Origin: Chloroflexota bacterium
GTDB lineage: Bacteria > Chloroflexota > Dormibacteria > Dormibacterales > Dormibacteraceae
Assembly (NCBI GenBank): GCA_005880695.1
Contig: VBGR01000056.1
Location: forward strand, 22,751 to 86,750
Direction of reading: 5' to 3'
Length of the DNA: 64,000 bases
Shown here: piece after piece, positions 56,776 to 64,000 of the stretch
Position numbering within the stretch: the first letter of the stretch is position 1
Layout of the letters: every line of letters starts with the position of its first letter
The notes under the pieces: generated by a model
What the model saw: only the letters and a program-made list of their open reading frames with translations
The model's database searches: none
What the model was told of the DNA's origin: nothing
Translations under genes and position numbers: made by a program

Positions 56776-57352
56776 TGAAGGCCTCCATCGCCGAATGGCG
56801 GGAGGCTGCGTCGGGTGCCCTCAGGATCGATGAAGGGTGGACTGTCGCGACGAGAGGTGGCAGGCCAGGCCGCTCGAGGAGCTTCCCGCGCTCGCGCGTC
56901 ACCTTGAAATCCCGGCCGATCAGCGCTTGGGCCGCGGTCGCGCCCAGGCAGACGACGGCTCGCGGCCGGACGGCTCGGATCTCCGCCTCCAGCCAGGGCC
57001 GGCAGGCGCTGACCTCCCTGGCGTTCGGCTTCTCGTGGAGCCGCCGTTTGCCCTGCTTTCGCCACTTGAAATGCTTGACCGCGTTGGTAACGTAGACGCT
57101 CTGCCGGTCGATCCCGGCGGCAGCCAGGCCTTCGTCGAGCAGCTGTCCCGCCGGCCCCACGAACGGCTGGCCCGCCAGGTCCTCCTTGTCCCCCGGCTGC
57201 TCGCCGACGAGCATCAGCTGAGCTCCCGCCGGTCCCTCGCCGAAAACGGTCTGGGTGGCGTCCTGCCAGAGGTCGCAGGCTTGGCAGGAGGCGGCGGCCT
57301 GAGCGAGGTCCGCGATCTCGCCACTCTCGGGAATCGGCGCGCGCCCAGCCAT
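56732..57352 (-). CDS. udgX: UdgX-type uracil-DNA glycosylase
   Basis: A 206-residue family 4-like uracil-DNA glycosylase. It has the iron-sulfur cysteines C23, C26, C117 and C135, motif A GEQPGDKEDLAGQPFVGPAG and motif B VHPSS (172-175). The insert GKRRLHEKPN places KRRLH at 102-106, the arginine-rich KRRIH-type loop of UdgX, with His106 at the position that in UdgX bonds covalently to the abasic sugar after uracil removal. So it is more likely UdgX than ordinary UDG4. Divergent from a membrane protein by 20 bases. Confidence 0.88.
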   Translation of the reverse strand: MAGRAPIPESGEIADLAQAAASCQACDLWQDATQTVFGEGPAGAQLMLVGEQPGDKEDLAGQPFVGPAGQLLDEGLAAAGIDRQSVYVTNAVKHFKWRKQGKRRLHEKPNAREVSACRPWLEAEIRAVRPRAVVCLGATAAQALIGRDFKVTRERGKLLERPGLPPLVATVHPSSILRAPDAASRHSAMEAFIKDLSNLRPLLARR

Positions 57353-57372
57353 AAGGTGATAGTAGCAATGTA

Positions 57373-58137
57373 ATGTCCGGGCGCCGTAGCATCTACGCCC
57401 TGGTGGCCCGAGCCCTGAGACCGTATGCCCTTCAGATCGGCTTTTCGCTCTACATCCCCTTCGTCCTCTTCGTCGACGGCCGAATTACGACCATCTATGA
57501 GCAGTACGCCCTCGGCCTGCTGACTTTCGCCGTGCTCTTCCTGGCCGCCAGCCTTTCGCCCTCGGCCGAGCGCCGCCAGGTCTGGCTTTGTGTCCTGGTG
57601 GCGACCGGGTTCGAAATCTTCGGCTCTCTTATCTGGGGTCTCTATCGCTACCGCTTTCACAACGTCCCCCTCTACGTGCCGCCTGGCCATGGCCTCGTCT
57701 ACCTCTTCGGATTGACTTGGGCCCGCCTGCCAGTGATGGCCAGGCACGGCCGCCTGCTGAACCGCCTCGCTCTAGCCGCCGCAACCTGCTGGGCCCTGGC
57801 CGGACTCACCGTTCTGCCGGCGCTGACCGGGCGCCTCGATGTGTCGGGCGCGCTCTGCCTGCCCTGGTTCGCCTGGTTCGTGCTCCGCTCGCCGCGGGCC
57901 GGCCTCTTCACCGGCATCTTCATCTGCACGTCGCTCCTGGAGATCCTCGGAACCAGCTTCGGAAACTGGCGCTGGGAGGCTGTCGCGCCCTACACGCTGG
58001 TACCGACCGGCAACCCGCCGTCGGTCATCGCCGGTGGGTACTGCGTGATCGACGGCACTGTGCTGTTGGTTGCCGCCGGGCTGGCCAGGCTGGCCGGGCT
58101 CAACCCCTTGCGGCGCCTCCGGCCGGCCGAAGTCTAG
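57373..58137 (+). CDS. Polytopic membrane protein of unknown function
   Basis: A 254-residue protein with seven or eight hydrophobic segments, first at about residue 22 (IGFSLYIPFVLFVDG). A conserved-looking loop YRFHNVPLYVPPGHGLVYLFG with His and Pro residues, and WRWEAVAPYTLVPTGNPPS near the end, could form a site facing one side of the membrane. No known family is recognised. It starts 20 bases from udgX on the other strand and is followed by topoisomerase IB after 57 bases. Confidence 0.72.
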   Translation: MSGRRSIYALVARALRPYALQIGFSLYIPFVLFVDGRITTIYEQYALGLLTFAVLFLAASLSPSAERRQVWLCVLVATGFEIFGSLIWGLYRYRFHNVPLYVPPGHGLVYLFGLTWARLPVMARHGRLLNRLALAAATCWALAGLTVLPALTGRLDVSGALCLPWFAWFVLRSPRAGLFTGIFICTSLLEILGTSFGNWRWEAVAPYTLVPTGNPPSVIAGGYCVIDGTVLLVAAGLARLAGLNPLRRLRPAEV

Positions 58138-58194
58138 CCTTCCCGCCGCCAGCGTTGTTGCACAATTTGATAATTTCGATATAACGTTTTATCG

Positions 58195-59256
58195 GTGGCG
58201 ACCGCGCCCGCCGATCTCGAGCTCGAGGAGTTCGCCCTCGACGAACCCGCCGAAGCCGCACGGGCCGCGGGCCTCCGCTACGTCAGCGACGCCCAGCCGG
58301 GGATCCGCCGCCGGCGGCAGGGCCGGGGCTTCGCATACGTCGGCCTGAGCGGCGAGCCCGTCCGGGAGCGGCCGACCTTAAAGCGCATCCGCAGCCTGGC
58401 GGTGCCGCCCGCCTGGACGGACGTCTGGATCTGTGCTGATCCTCGAGGACACCTCCAGGCGACCGGGCGCGACGCCCGAGGCCGCAAGCAGTACCGCTAC
58501 CACCCTCGCTGGCGGGAGGTGCGTGACGAGGCTAAGTACGGCCGCCTGCTCGCCTTCGGAGAGTCGCTGCCGGCGTTGCGGCGGCGCGTCGAGCGGGACC
58601 TGGGCAAGGACGGCCTGCCCCGCGAGCGGATCGTGGCGACCGTCGTGCGCCTGCTCGATCGCTGCCTGCTCCGGATCGGCAACCTTGAATACGCCAAGGA
58701 CAACGGCTCCTTCGGCTTGACGACTCTCCGAGATGATCACGTGGCTGTGGAGGGGTCCCGGCTCCGCTTCAAATTCCGCGGCAAGTCAGGCAAAGAGCAC
58801 GACGTTGACGTCCGGGATCGCCGCATCGCTCAGATCGTCCGCCGCTGCCAGGAACTGCCCGGGCAGGAGCTCTTTCGCTATGAAGAGGAAGATGGCGGCG
58901 TGCGGACGGTGGAGTCCGACGATGTGAACCTCTACCTGGGCGAGGCGACAGGCCAGCCGTTCACGGCGAAAGATTTCCGGACCTGGGCGGGGACTGTGCT
59001 GGCGGCCCGTGAGCTCGCCGCGATCGGGACGTTCGGGAGTGAGACGGAGGGCCGGCGCAACCTGGTGTCGGCCATCAAGGCGGTTGCCGAGCAGCTTGGC
59101 AACACCCAGGCCGTCTGCCGGAAGTGCTATGTGCATCCGGCGGTGCTCGAGGCCTATCTGGACGGCTCGCTCCTCGCCACCTGGCAAGAGGACCTCGCGG
59201 GGGACGAGCGCGGAGCGGAGCGGGCGGTGCGGGACCTCTTGAAAGCGAGGTCCTGA
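58195..59256 (+). CDS. DNA topoisomerase IB (poxvirus-like bacterial type)
   Basis: Relaxes supercoils by a 3'-phosphotyrosyl nick. 353 residues from GTG. N-terminal part FAYVGLSGEPVRERPTLKRI and WICADPRGHLQATGRDARGRKQYRYHPRW; catalytic region LLRIGNLEYAKDNGSFGLTTLRDDH (Arg), FRGKSGKEHDVDV (Lys), AKDFRTWAGTVLAA (Arg) and nucleophile Tyr312 in CRKCYVHPAVL. All are in family order. Ends in TGATG, joining the next gene. Confidence 0.93.
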   Translation: MATAPADLELEEFALDEPAEAARAAGLRYVSDAQPGIRRRRQGRGFAYVGLSGEPVRERPTLKRIRSLAVPPAWTDVWICADPRGHLQATGRDARGRKQYRYHPRWREVRDEAKYGRLLAFGESLPALRRRVERDLGKDGLPRERIVATVVRLLDRCLLRIGNLEYAKDNGSFGLTTLRDDHVAVEGSRLRFKFRGKSGKEHDVDVRDRRIAQIVRRCQELPGQELFRYEEEDGGVRTVESDDVNLYLGEATGQPFTAKDFRTWAGTVLAARELAAIGTFGSETEGRRNLVSAIKAVAEQLGNTQAVCRKCYVHPAVLEAYLDGSLLATWQEDLAGDERGAERAVRDLLKARS

Positions 59257-60914
59257 TGGAGCAGCCGGAGAGGCTCCGCATTGCGCTGGTGGCCCCTCCC
59301 TGGTACTCCGTGCCGCCGCTGGGTTACGGCGGCATCGAGCTGGTCGTCTATCTCCTCGCCGAAGAGCTGGGCCGGATGGGGCACAAGGTCCTGCTCTACG
59401 CCTCCGACGGCTCGAGGTTGGAGCACGCGGAGGTGGTCGCGCTCGCCCCCGCCGGCTGGGCGCGGCAGCTTGGTGGGCAGGACCACCGCTACCGCGAGGC
59501 CACCTACCTGGCACGCATCTATGACCACCTCTCCGGCATCGAAGTCGACCTGATCCACGACCACAACGAGGCGACTGGGATCCTGATGGCCGCGGCTGTG
59601 GCGCCGGAGATTCCGTCTGTGGCGACCGTCCACGGGCCGATCACCGAACCGACCGCCACCTTCCTGCGCGAGATGCGCCGTGACGTCGACCTCGTCGCGA
59701 TCAGCCATTCCCAACGCAGCCAGGTCGAGGAGCTCAACTGGGTCGGGGTCGTGCACAACGCGGTGGACGTGGACTCCCTGACGGTCTCGAGCGAGAAGGA
59801 CGACTACCTCCTGCAAATCGCCCGAGTGTGTCCCGAGAAAGGCCAGCACGTGACCGTCGAGGCGGCCCGGCGGGCGGGCCGGCCGCTCGTGCTGGCGGGC
59901 AAGATCGAGGAAAGCCGCCAGTCGATGGCCTATTTCCGCGAGCACATCGAACCCTGGCTGGGGCGGGGTGTGGAGTGGAAGGAAAACGTCCAGGGTGAGG
60001 AGAAGGCCGAGCTCCTGGCGCGTGCCTACGCGGCGGTCTTCCCGCTCCAGTGGGCCGAGCCCTTCGGCCTGGCGATGGTCGAGGCGATGGCCAGCGGCAC
60101 CCCCGTGATCGCCTTCGCGCGCGGGGCCGCGCCCGAGCTGGTCGAGCCCGGCCTGACCGGGCTCCTGGTCCAGGGGACCGATGGCGTGGTGGAGGCGATG
60201 AAGCACGTGCCGGAGATCGATCCCGTAGCCTGCGCCGAGCGGGCTCGAGCTCGTTTCAGCCCCCGCGCGATGGCCGAAGGCTACGTCCGCGTTTACCGCG
60301 CGGCGCTGGGTTCCAGGGCAGGCGCATTTGATAGCATGACTATCAGATTAGGTACCGGAATCAAGATCGGAGGTGAGCCGATGGCAAGCGTCGAAAAGAC
60401 GATTGACGTAAATGCGCCGCTGAGCGTCGCGTACAGCCAGTGGACGCAGTTCGAGTCCTTCCCGATGTTCATGGAGGGCGTCGAGGAAGTCCGCCAGATG
60501 GACGATTCGCACCTGCACTGGCGGGCGCTGATCGCCGGCAAGGAAGAAGAATGGGACGCCGAGATAACCGAGCAGGTGCCCGACCAGGTGATCGCGTGGC
60601 GGAGCATCGGTGGTCTCCAGAACGACGGTATGGTGCGGTTTGAGCCGCTTGGCCCGGACAGCTGCCGGATTCATCTCCGGATCGACTACGACCCCCGCGG
60701 GCTCGTCGAGACGATCGGCGACAAGCTGGGGTTCACCAGCGGCCGCGTCCAGGGAGACCTGGAGCGCTTCCGGGAGTTCGTCGAGGGCCGGGAGGCCCCG
60801 ACCGGCGCCTACCGTGAGGAGATCCACCGCGGACAGGCGACCACCGGCGATTTCGAGGAGCCCTCTCAGCAACCTGAGCGGGGGGAGAGGCCGCTGCCGC
60901 CGGATCGGCCCTAG
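59256..60914 (+). CDS. GT4 glycosyltransferase, open in frame into SRPBCC domain
   Basis: Residues 1-355 are a GT4 enzyme: RIALVAPPWYSVPPLGYGGIE (acceptor loop), LIHDHNEATGILMAA, LQIARVCPEKGQHVTVEAA, GEEKAELLARAYAAVFPLQW and EPFGLAMVEAMASGTPVIAF (E-x7-E). After its last helix (VRVYRAALGSR) no stop occurs: about 20 low-complexity residues lead into a whole SRPBCC domain starting at Met 60381, which has its own ribosome site. The joining stretch also contains a palindrome like an operator. Either a true 552-residue fusion or two genes whose separating stop was lost. Donor and acceptor unknown; related soil GT4 enzymes act on glucosyl or mannosyl transfer. Confidence 0.78.
   Translation: MEQPERLRIALVAPPWYSVPPLGYGGIELVVYLLAEELGRMGHKVLLYASDGSRLEHAEVVALAPAGWARQLGGQDHRYREATYLARIYDHLSGIEVDLIHDHNEATGILMAAAVAPEIPSVATVHGPITEPTATFLREMRRDVDLVAISHSQRSQVEELNWVGVVHNAVDVDSLTVSSEKDDYLLQIARVCPEKGQHVTVEAARRAGRPLVLAGKIEESRQSMAYFREHIEPWLGRGVEWKENVQGEEKAELLARAYAAVFPLQWAEPFGLAMVEAMASGTPVIAFARGAAPELVEPGLTGLLVQGTDGVVEAMKHVPEIDPVACAERARARFSPRAMAEGYVRVYRAALGSRAGAFDSMTIRLGTGIKIGGEPMASVEKTIDVNAPLSVAYSQWTQFESFPMFMEGVEEVRQMDDSHLHWRALIAGKEEEWDAEITEQVPDQVIAWRSIGGLQNDGMVRFEPLGPDSCRIHLRIDYDPRGLVETIGDKLGFTSGRVQGDLERFREFVEGREAPTGAYREEIHRGQATTGDFEEPSQQPERGERPLPPDRP
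60329..60345. promoter_or_regulatory. Palindrome TGATAG-N5-CTATCA between the GT4 and SRPBCC domains
   Basis: A perfect six-base inverted repeat with a 5-base gap in an AT-richer patch. It sits 36 bases before the SRPBCC ribosome site, where an operator would be expected for a separate gene. No known regulator consensus was matched. Confidence 0.35.
60381..60914 (+). CDS. SRPBCC (polyketide cyclase/START-like) protein, internal start
   Basis: A 177-residue protein usually found as its own gene. MASVEKTIDVNAPLSVAYSQWTQFESFP, FMEGVEEVRQMDDSHLHWRALI, WDAEITEQVPDQVIAWRSIGG and VQGDLERFREFVEGREAPTGA are the blocks of the stress-associated SRPBCC subfamily. The ribosome site GGAGG at 60369-60373 is seven bases before ATG 60381, supporting separate translation even though the upstream frame is open into it. 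Ligand unknown. Confidence 0.8.
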   Translation: MASVEKTIDVNAPLSVAYSQWTQFESFPMFMEGVEEVRQMDDSHLHWRALIAGKEEEWDAEITEQVPDQVIAWRSIGGLQNDGMVRFEPLGPDSCRIHLRIDYDPRGLVETIGDKLGFTSGRVQGDLERFREFVEGREAPTGAYREEIHRGQATTGDFEEPSQQPERGERPLPPDRP

Positions 60915-62152
60915 CCGAGCAGCCGCGTCAGGTCGTCAAGGTGCCCGCGTTGGTGGGCCAGCATCGCTCGCATCGCATCCCGGGCGCTGAGGCCGCGGTA
61001 GGTGCCGGCCCCGATCGGTTCCTCGAGCGGCAGCTCGCTCAGGACGGGGTCGAGGGCGCGCACCCCGGTGCTGAACTCGTCGCGCAGTTCATCAGGTGAG
61101 GAGGCCTGTCGCTTGCGCAGCTGGGACGCGTTCCAGCGGTCGGAGTCGAACGGCTCGCCCGCCTCGCCGCCGGCGGCCCGTGAAGTTGCCACGCGGGGCA
61201 ACGCCGCCTGGCTGCTGGAGAGGTGGGCGAGGAGGTCCTTGGCCGTCCAGCCGGCGTAGCCATCAGCCGGCCGCGCCCAGTCGCCGGCCAGCGCTTGCAG
61301 GTCGAGCGCGAGCTCGTCATAGCTCGCCCGCAGGCAAAGACGTTCGAGATCCCGCGCCAGCCCGGCCGGGTCCTCTAGCGGAACGTCGTGGCCGGTCCGG
61401 TACCAGTGGACGGCGGTCTCCGGCACCTGCTGCTTGGCCAGCTCGGTCGCGCGCCGCTTGAACTCGACGAACGCCGACGGCATGCCTTCCGCCATCGCGA
61501 GCAGCGAAGGCGCCGCGACCTGTGGCCAGAGCAGGTCGGACTGGAGGTGAAACATCGCGTCGAGGATCTCCAGCCTGACGTCGGCCGTGAGCGGGAGGCG
61601 GTAGCCGCCCGTGTCCTTCACCAGCCCGGCTTCTACGAAGTCTTCGAGGTCGGCCGCCCAGGCGTCCCGGACATAGGATCGCTGCGCGTCATAGGCTGCC
61701 TGGAGGTCGGCGTAGAGGGGGAGAGGTGGCTGCATGAACTTGGCCGCCTCCGTCCAGCTCATGCGGTCGGAGAAGGGCTGCACGGTGAAGTCGACGATGG
61801 CCAGCCCAGAGGCCAGTTCCGGGTGGGTGGCCGCTACTTGAAGCGCCACCGCGCCACCCCAGGAATGGCCGGCCAGAACAGGACGGCCCAGCCCCAGCCG
61901 GGTGATCGCGGCGACCGCGTCAGCGGCGAAGCCGTCGATTCCGAAGCCGGCCGGAGGCAGCGGCGAGCGCCCGTGCGCGCGCTGATCGAGAGCGATCAGG
62001 CGGCGGTCGAGGTGCTGCGCCATCCGGTCCCAGATCCGGGCGTTCGAGCTCAATCCGTGGAGGAGGAACAGCGCCGGCTGCTCGGCTGCCTCGGCGTTCC
62101 ATTCCAGGTAATGCAGGTCGACGCTCCCGCTCTGAACCCAACCCTCGCGCAT
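60911..62152 (-). CDS. Alpha/beta hydrolase fused to a DinB-like (MDMPI-type) domain
   Basis: A 413-residue protein from ATG 62152 (longer upstream reading lies over clpB). Residues 1-275 are an alpha/beta hydrolase: [30 protein letters not shown], nucleophile elbow [12 protein letters not shown] and late His in [13 protein letters not shown]. From about 285 a four-helix DinB/mycothiol-isomerase-like domain follows: [17 protein letters not shown] and a closing [17 protein letters not shown], giving three His for a metal site. The two domains in one chain are unusual. The end overlaps the SRPBCC gene by 4 bases convergently. Confidence 0.82.
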   Translation of the reverse strand: MREGWVQSGSVDLHYLEWNAEAAEQPALFLLHGLSSNARIWDRMAQHLDRRLIALDQRAHGRSPLPPAGFGIDGFAADAVAAITRLGLGRPVLAGHSWGGAVALQVAATHPELASGLAIVDFTVQPFSDRMSWTEAAKFMQPPLPLYADLQAAYDAQRSYVRDAWAADLEDFVEAGLVKDTGGYRLPLTADVRLEILDAMFHLQSDLLWPQVAAPSLLAMAEGMPSAFVEFKRRATELAKQQVPETAVHWYRTGHDVPLEDPAGLARDLERLCLRASYDELALDLQALAGDWARPADGYAGWTAKDLLAHLSSSQAALPRVATSRAAGGEAGEPFDSDRWNASQLRKRQASSPDELRDEFSTGVRALDPVLSELPLEEPIGAGTYRGLSARDAMRAMLAHQRGHLDDLTRLLG

Positions 62153-62211
62153 GGTCGTGTTTGGGAGTTTATGTGTCCTGCCGACCAGGAAAGAACTAGG
62201 ACAGAAAACTA

Positions 62212-64000
62212 TGCCCCGATTTGAAAAGTTCACCGAGAAATCACAAGAGGCGCTCCAGGCCGCGGCCCGGGAGGCTTCCGAGCGCGGCCAGCAGGCGATC
62301 GAGCCCGAGCACCTGCTGCTGGCGCTCCTGACCGACGAGGGTGGCCTCACCCGTCCCCTCCTGGAGGCCGCCGGCGGTTCGCCGCAGGCCATCCAGCCTG
62401 CGGCTGTCTCACTGGTCGAGCGGCTGCCCCGCGTAAGCGGCGGCCAGTCGCACCTATCGAATGCGCTGACTGCAGTGCTCGAACGCGCTGAGAAGGAGGC
62501 CGAGGCGCTCAAGGACGAGTACATCTCGACTGAGCACCTCCTCCTGGCGATGGCCGATCTCACAGTCCTGAAGGACAACGGAGTCACCCGCGACGGCCTG
62601 CTCCAAGCGCTGAAGTCGGTGCGCGGCAACCAGCGCGTGACCGACCCCAACCCTGAGTCGAAATACCAGGCTCTCGAGCGCTACGGACGCGACCTGACGG
62701 CGCTCGCCGCGAGCGGCAAGCTCGACCCGGTGATCGGCCGTGACGAGGAGATCCGGCGCGTCATCCAGGTCCTGAGCCGGCGGACCAAGAACAACCCGGT
62801 GCTCATCGGCGAGCCCGGCGTCGGCAAGACGGCGATCGCTGAAGGCCTGGCCCAGCGGATCGCTGGCGACGACGTTCCCGAAGGTTTGAAGGGCAAGCGC
62901 GTCATCTCGCTCGACCTTGGCGCTCTGGTCGCCGGGACCAAGTTCCGCGGCGAGTTCGAAGACCGGCTGAAGGCCGTCCTGAAAGAGATCGAGGAGTCGA
63001 ACGGTCAGGTGGTCCTGTTCATCGACGAGCTCCACACATTGGTCGGCGCCGGCGCCGCCGAAGGCGCTATCGATGCCGCCAACCTGTTGAAGCCGGCGCT
63101 CGCCCGCGGCACGCTGCGTGCGATCGGCGCCACCACCCTGGATGAGTACCGCAAGCACATCGAGAAGGACGCCGCACTGGAGCGGCGCTTCCAGCCCATC
63201 TTCGTGGGCGAGCCCAGCGTGGAGGACACGATCAGCATCCTGCGCGGGCTCCGCGACCGCTACGAGGTCCACCACGGCGTCCGCTTCAAGGACTCGGCGC
63301 TGGTGGCCGCGGCGGTCCTCTCCCACCGCTACATCAGTGACCGCTTCCTCCCGGACAAGGCGATCGACCTGATCGACGAGGCCGCCGCCCGGCTGCGCAT
63401 GGAGATCGACTCGATGCCGAGCGAGCTCGATGAGCTGGAACGCGCCATCCGCCAGCTCGAGATCGAGCGGCAGGCGCTCTCAAAAGAGAACGACCGGGCT
63501 TCCAAGGATCGCCTTCAGGCCCTCGAGAAGCAGCTGGCCGAGCTCGCCGAGCGCCGCGACGCGTTGCGCGCGCGCTGGCAGCAGGAGAAAGAGCAGATCG
63601 GCCGCGTACGGGAGCTGAAGGGTCGCCTGGAGGAGGTCCGCCACGAAGCCGAGCGGGCCGAACGCCAGGCCGACTTCGAGCGAGCGGCCCGTCTCAAGTA
63701 CGGCGATGCGGTCGAGCTCGAGCGCCGGCTCGCGGAGGCGAGCGCCCAGCTGACCGACGCCGACGGCGCACGCCTCCTGAAAGAAGAGGTCGACGAGGAC
63801 GACATCGCGGCGATCGTCGCCAAGTGGACCGGCATCCCGGTCTCCCGGCTGCTGGAGGGCGAAGTCCAGAAGCTGATCAAGATGGAGGAGCGCCTGCACG
63901 ACCGCGTGATCGGCCAGGACGAGGCCGTCTCGGCGGTGGCCAACGCGGTCCGTCGCGCCCGTTCCGGCCTCAGCGATCCGAATCGCCCGGTGGGTTCGTT
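62212..64000 (+). CDS. clpB: ATP-dependent chaperone ClpB, 3' end outside window
   Basis: Disaggregase working with DnaK; about 596 codons before the right edge. The N-domain repeats [20 protein letters not shown] and [18 protein letters not shown]1 has Walker [16 protein letters not shown], Walker [16 protein letters not shown] and sensor ATTLDEY; a long coiled-coil middle domain (about 405-525, rich in Glu/Arg/Leu) marks ClpB rather than ClpA or Clp[16 protein letters not shown] and [19 protein letters not shown] open the second ATPase domain. Spacer to the divergent hydrolase is 59 bases and shows no CIRCE or HAIR operator. Confidence 0.95.

Noticed and set aside
62153..62211. Heat-shock operator (CIRCE or HAIR) before clpB
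   Set aside because: Neither the TTAGCACTC nor the CTTGAGT inverted repeat is present; only a weak TCCT/AGGA repeat is seen.

Overview
The window is high-GC bacterial chromosome (roughly two-thirds G+C by eye), densely packed, with most neighbouring genes overlapping by 4 to 30 bases. The lineage is inferred, not proven. Short HisG with a HisZ partner argues against Actinobacteria. The mix of YfhO-type membrane protein, Liv transporters, UdgX, topoisomerase IB and soil-type sugar uptake fits an uncultivated soil lineage near Chloroflexota/Dormibacterota.

Layout. 1-8.1 kb: the N-terminal half of dinB (minus), then a cell-envelope sugar operon (YfhO-like protein, rfbA, rfbB, three glycosyltransferases) closed by a strong terminator. 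8.1-13.2 kb (minus): a branched-chain amino-acid ABC transporter, livK then livHMGF. 13.4-23.6 kb: nucleotide-sugar and methyl-cycle genes (ugd, UDP-glucuronate decarboxylase-like, apt, ahcY, patatin, metK, manC, phosphohexomutase, cupin mannose-6-P isomerase, membrane protein). 23.6-24.8 kb (minus): a second LivK-like lipoprotein. 25.0-31.8 kb: an acidic TPR protein followed by the histidine operon hisZGDBH-X-FI, with no hisA or hisC. 31.8-39.1 kb: a complete arginine operon argCJBDRGH behind two tandem ARG boxes. 39.1-48.4 kb: methyltransferase, ArsR regulator, coaX, GAF/HD-GYP protein, metallo-beta-lactamase protein, lysS, serS, Rieske oxygenase, aldo/keto reductase. 48.4-54.8 kb: DeoR regulator divergent from a sugar ABC transporter and GH42 beta-galactosidase operon. 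54.8-64 kb: tRNA-Ser(UGA), an orphan membrane protein, a candidate selenoprotein, PAP2 phosphatase, UdgX, an unknown membrane protein, topoisomerase IB, glycosyltransferase joined to SRPBCC, an alpha/beta hydrolase-DinB fusion, and the 5' part of clpB.

Most interesting points. (1) A DCC/DUF393 thiol oxidoreductase gene (55793-56191) has an in-frame TGA exactly at the first Cys of its DxxCxxC motif, followed by a hairpin that fits a bacterial SECIS: a candidate U-x-x-C selenoprotein. (2) Several genes whose conserved N-termini cannot be reached from ATG/GTG/TTG have ATA or CTG at the stop/start overlap (argH, a GT2, GH42) or just after the stop (lysS), suggesting relaxed start choice under translational coupling. 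(3) hisZ lacks any usual start in its own frame; a GTG overlapping the upstream stop would reach it by a +1 shift. (4) A glycosyltransferase runs without a stop through what looks like a former intergenic region into an SRPBCC gene. Part of the window is ordinary core metabolism; the accessory part lies mainly after the tRNA-Ser.
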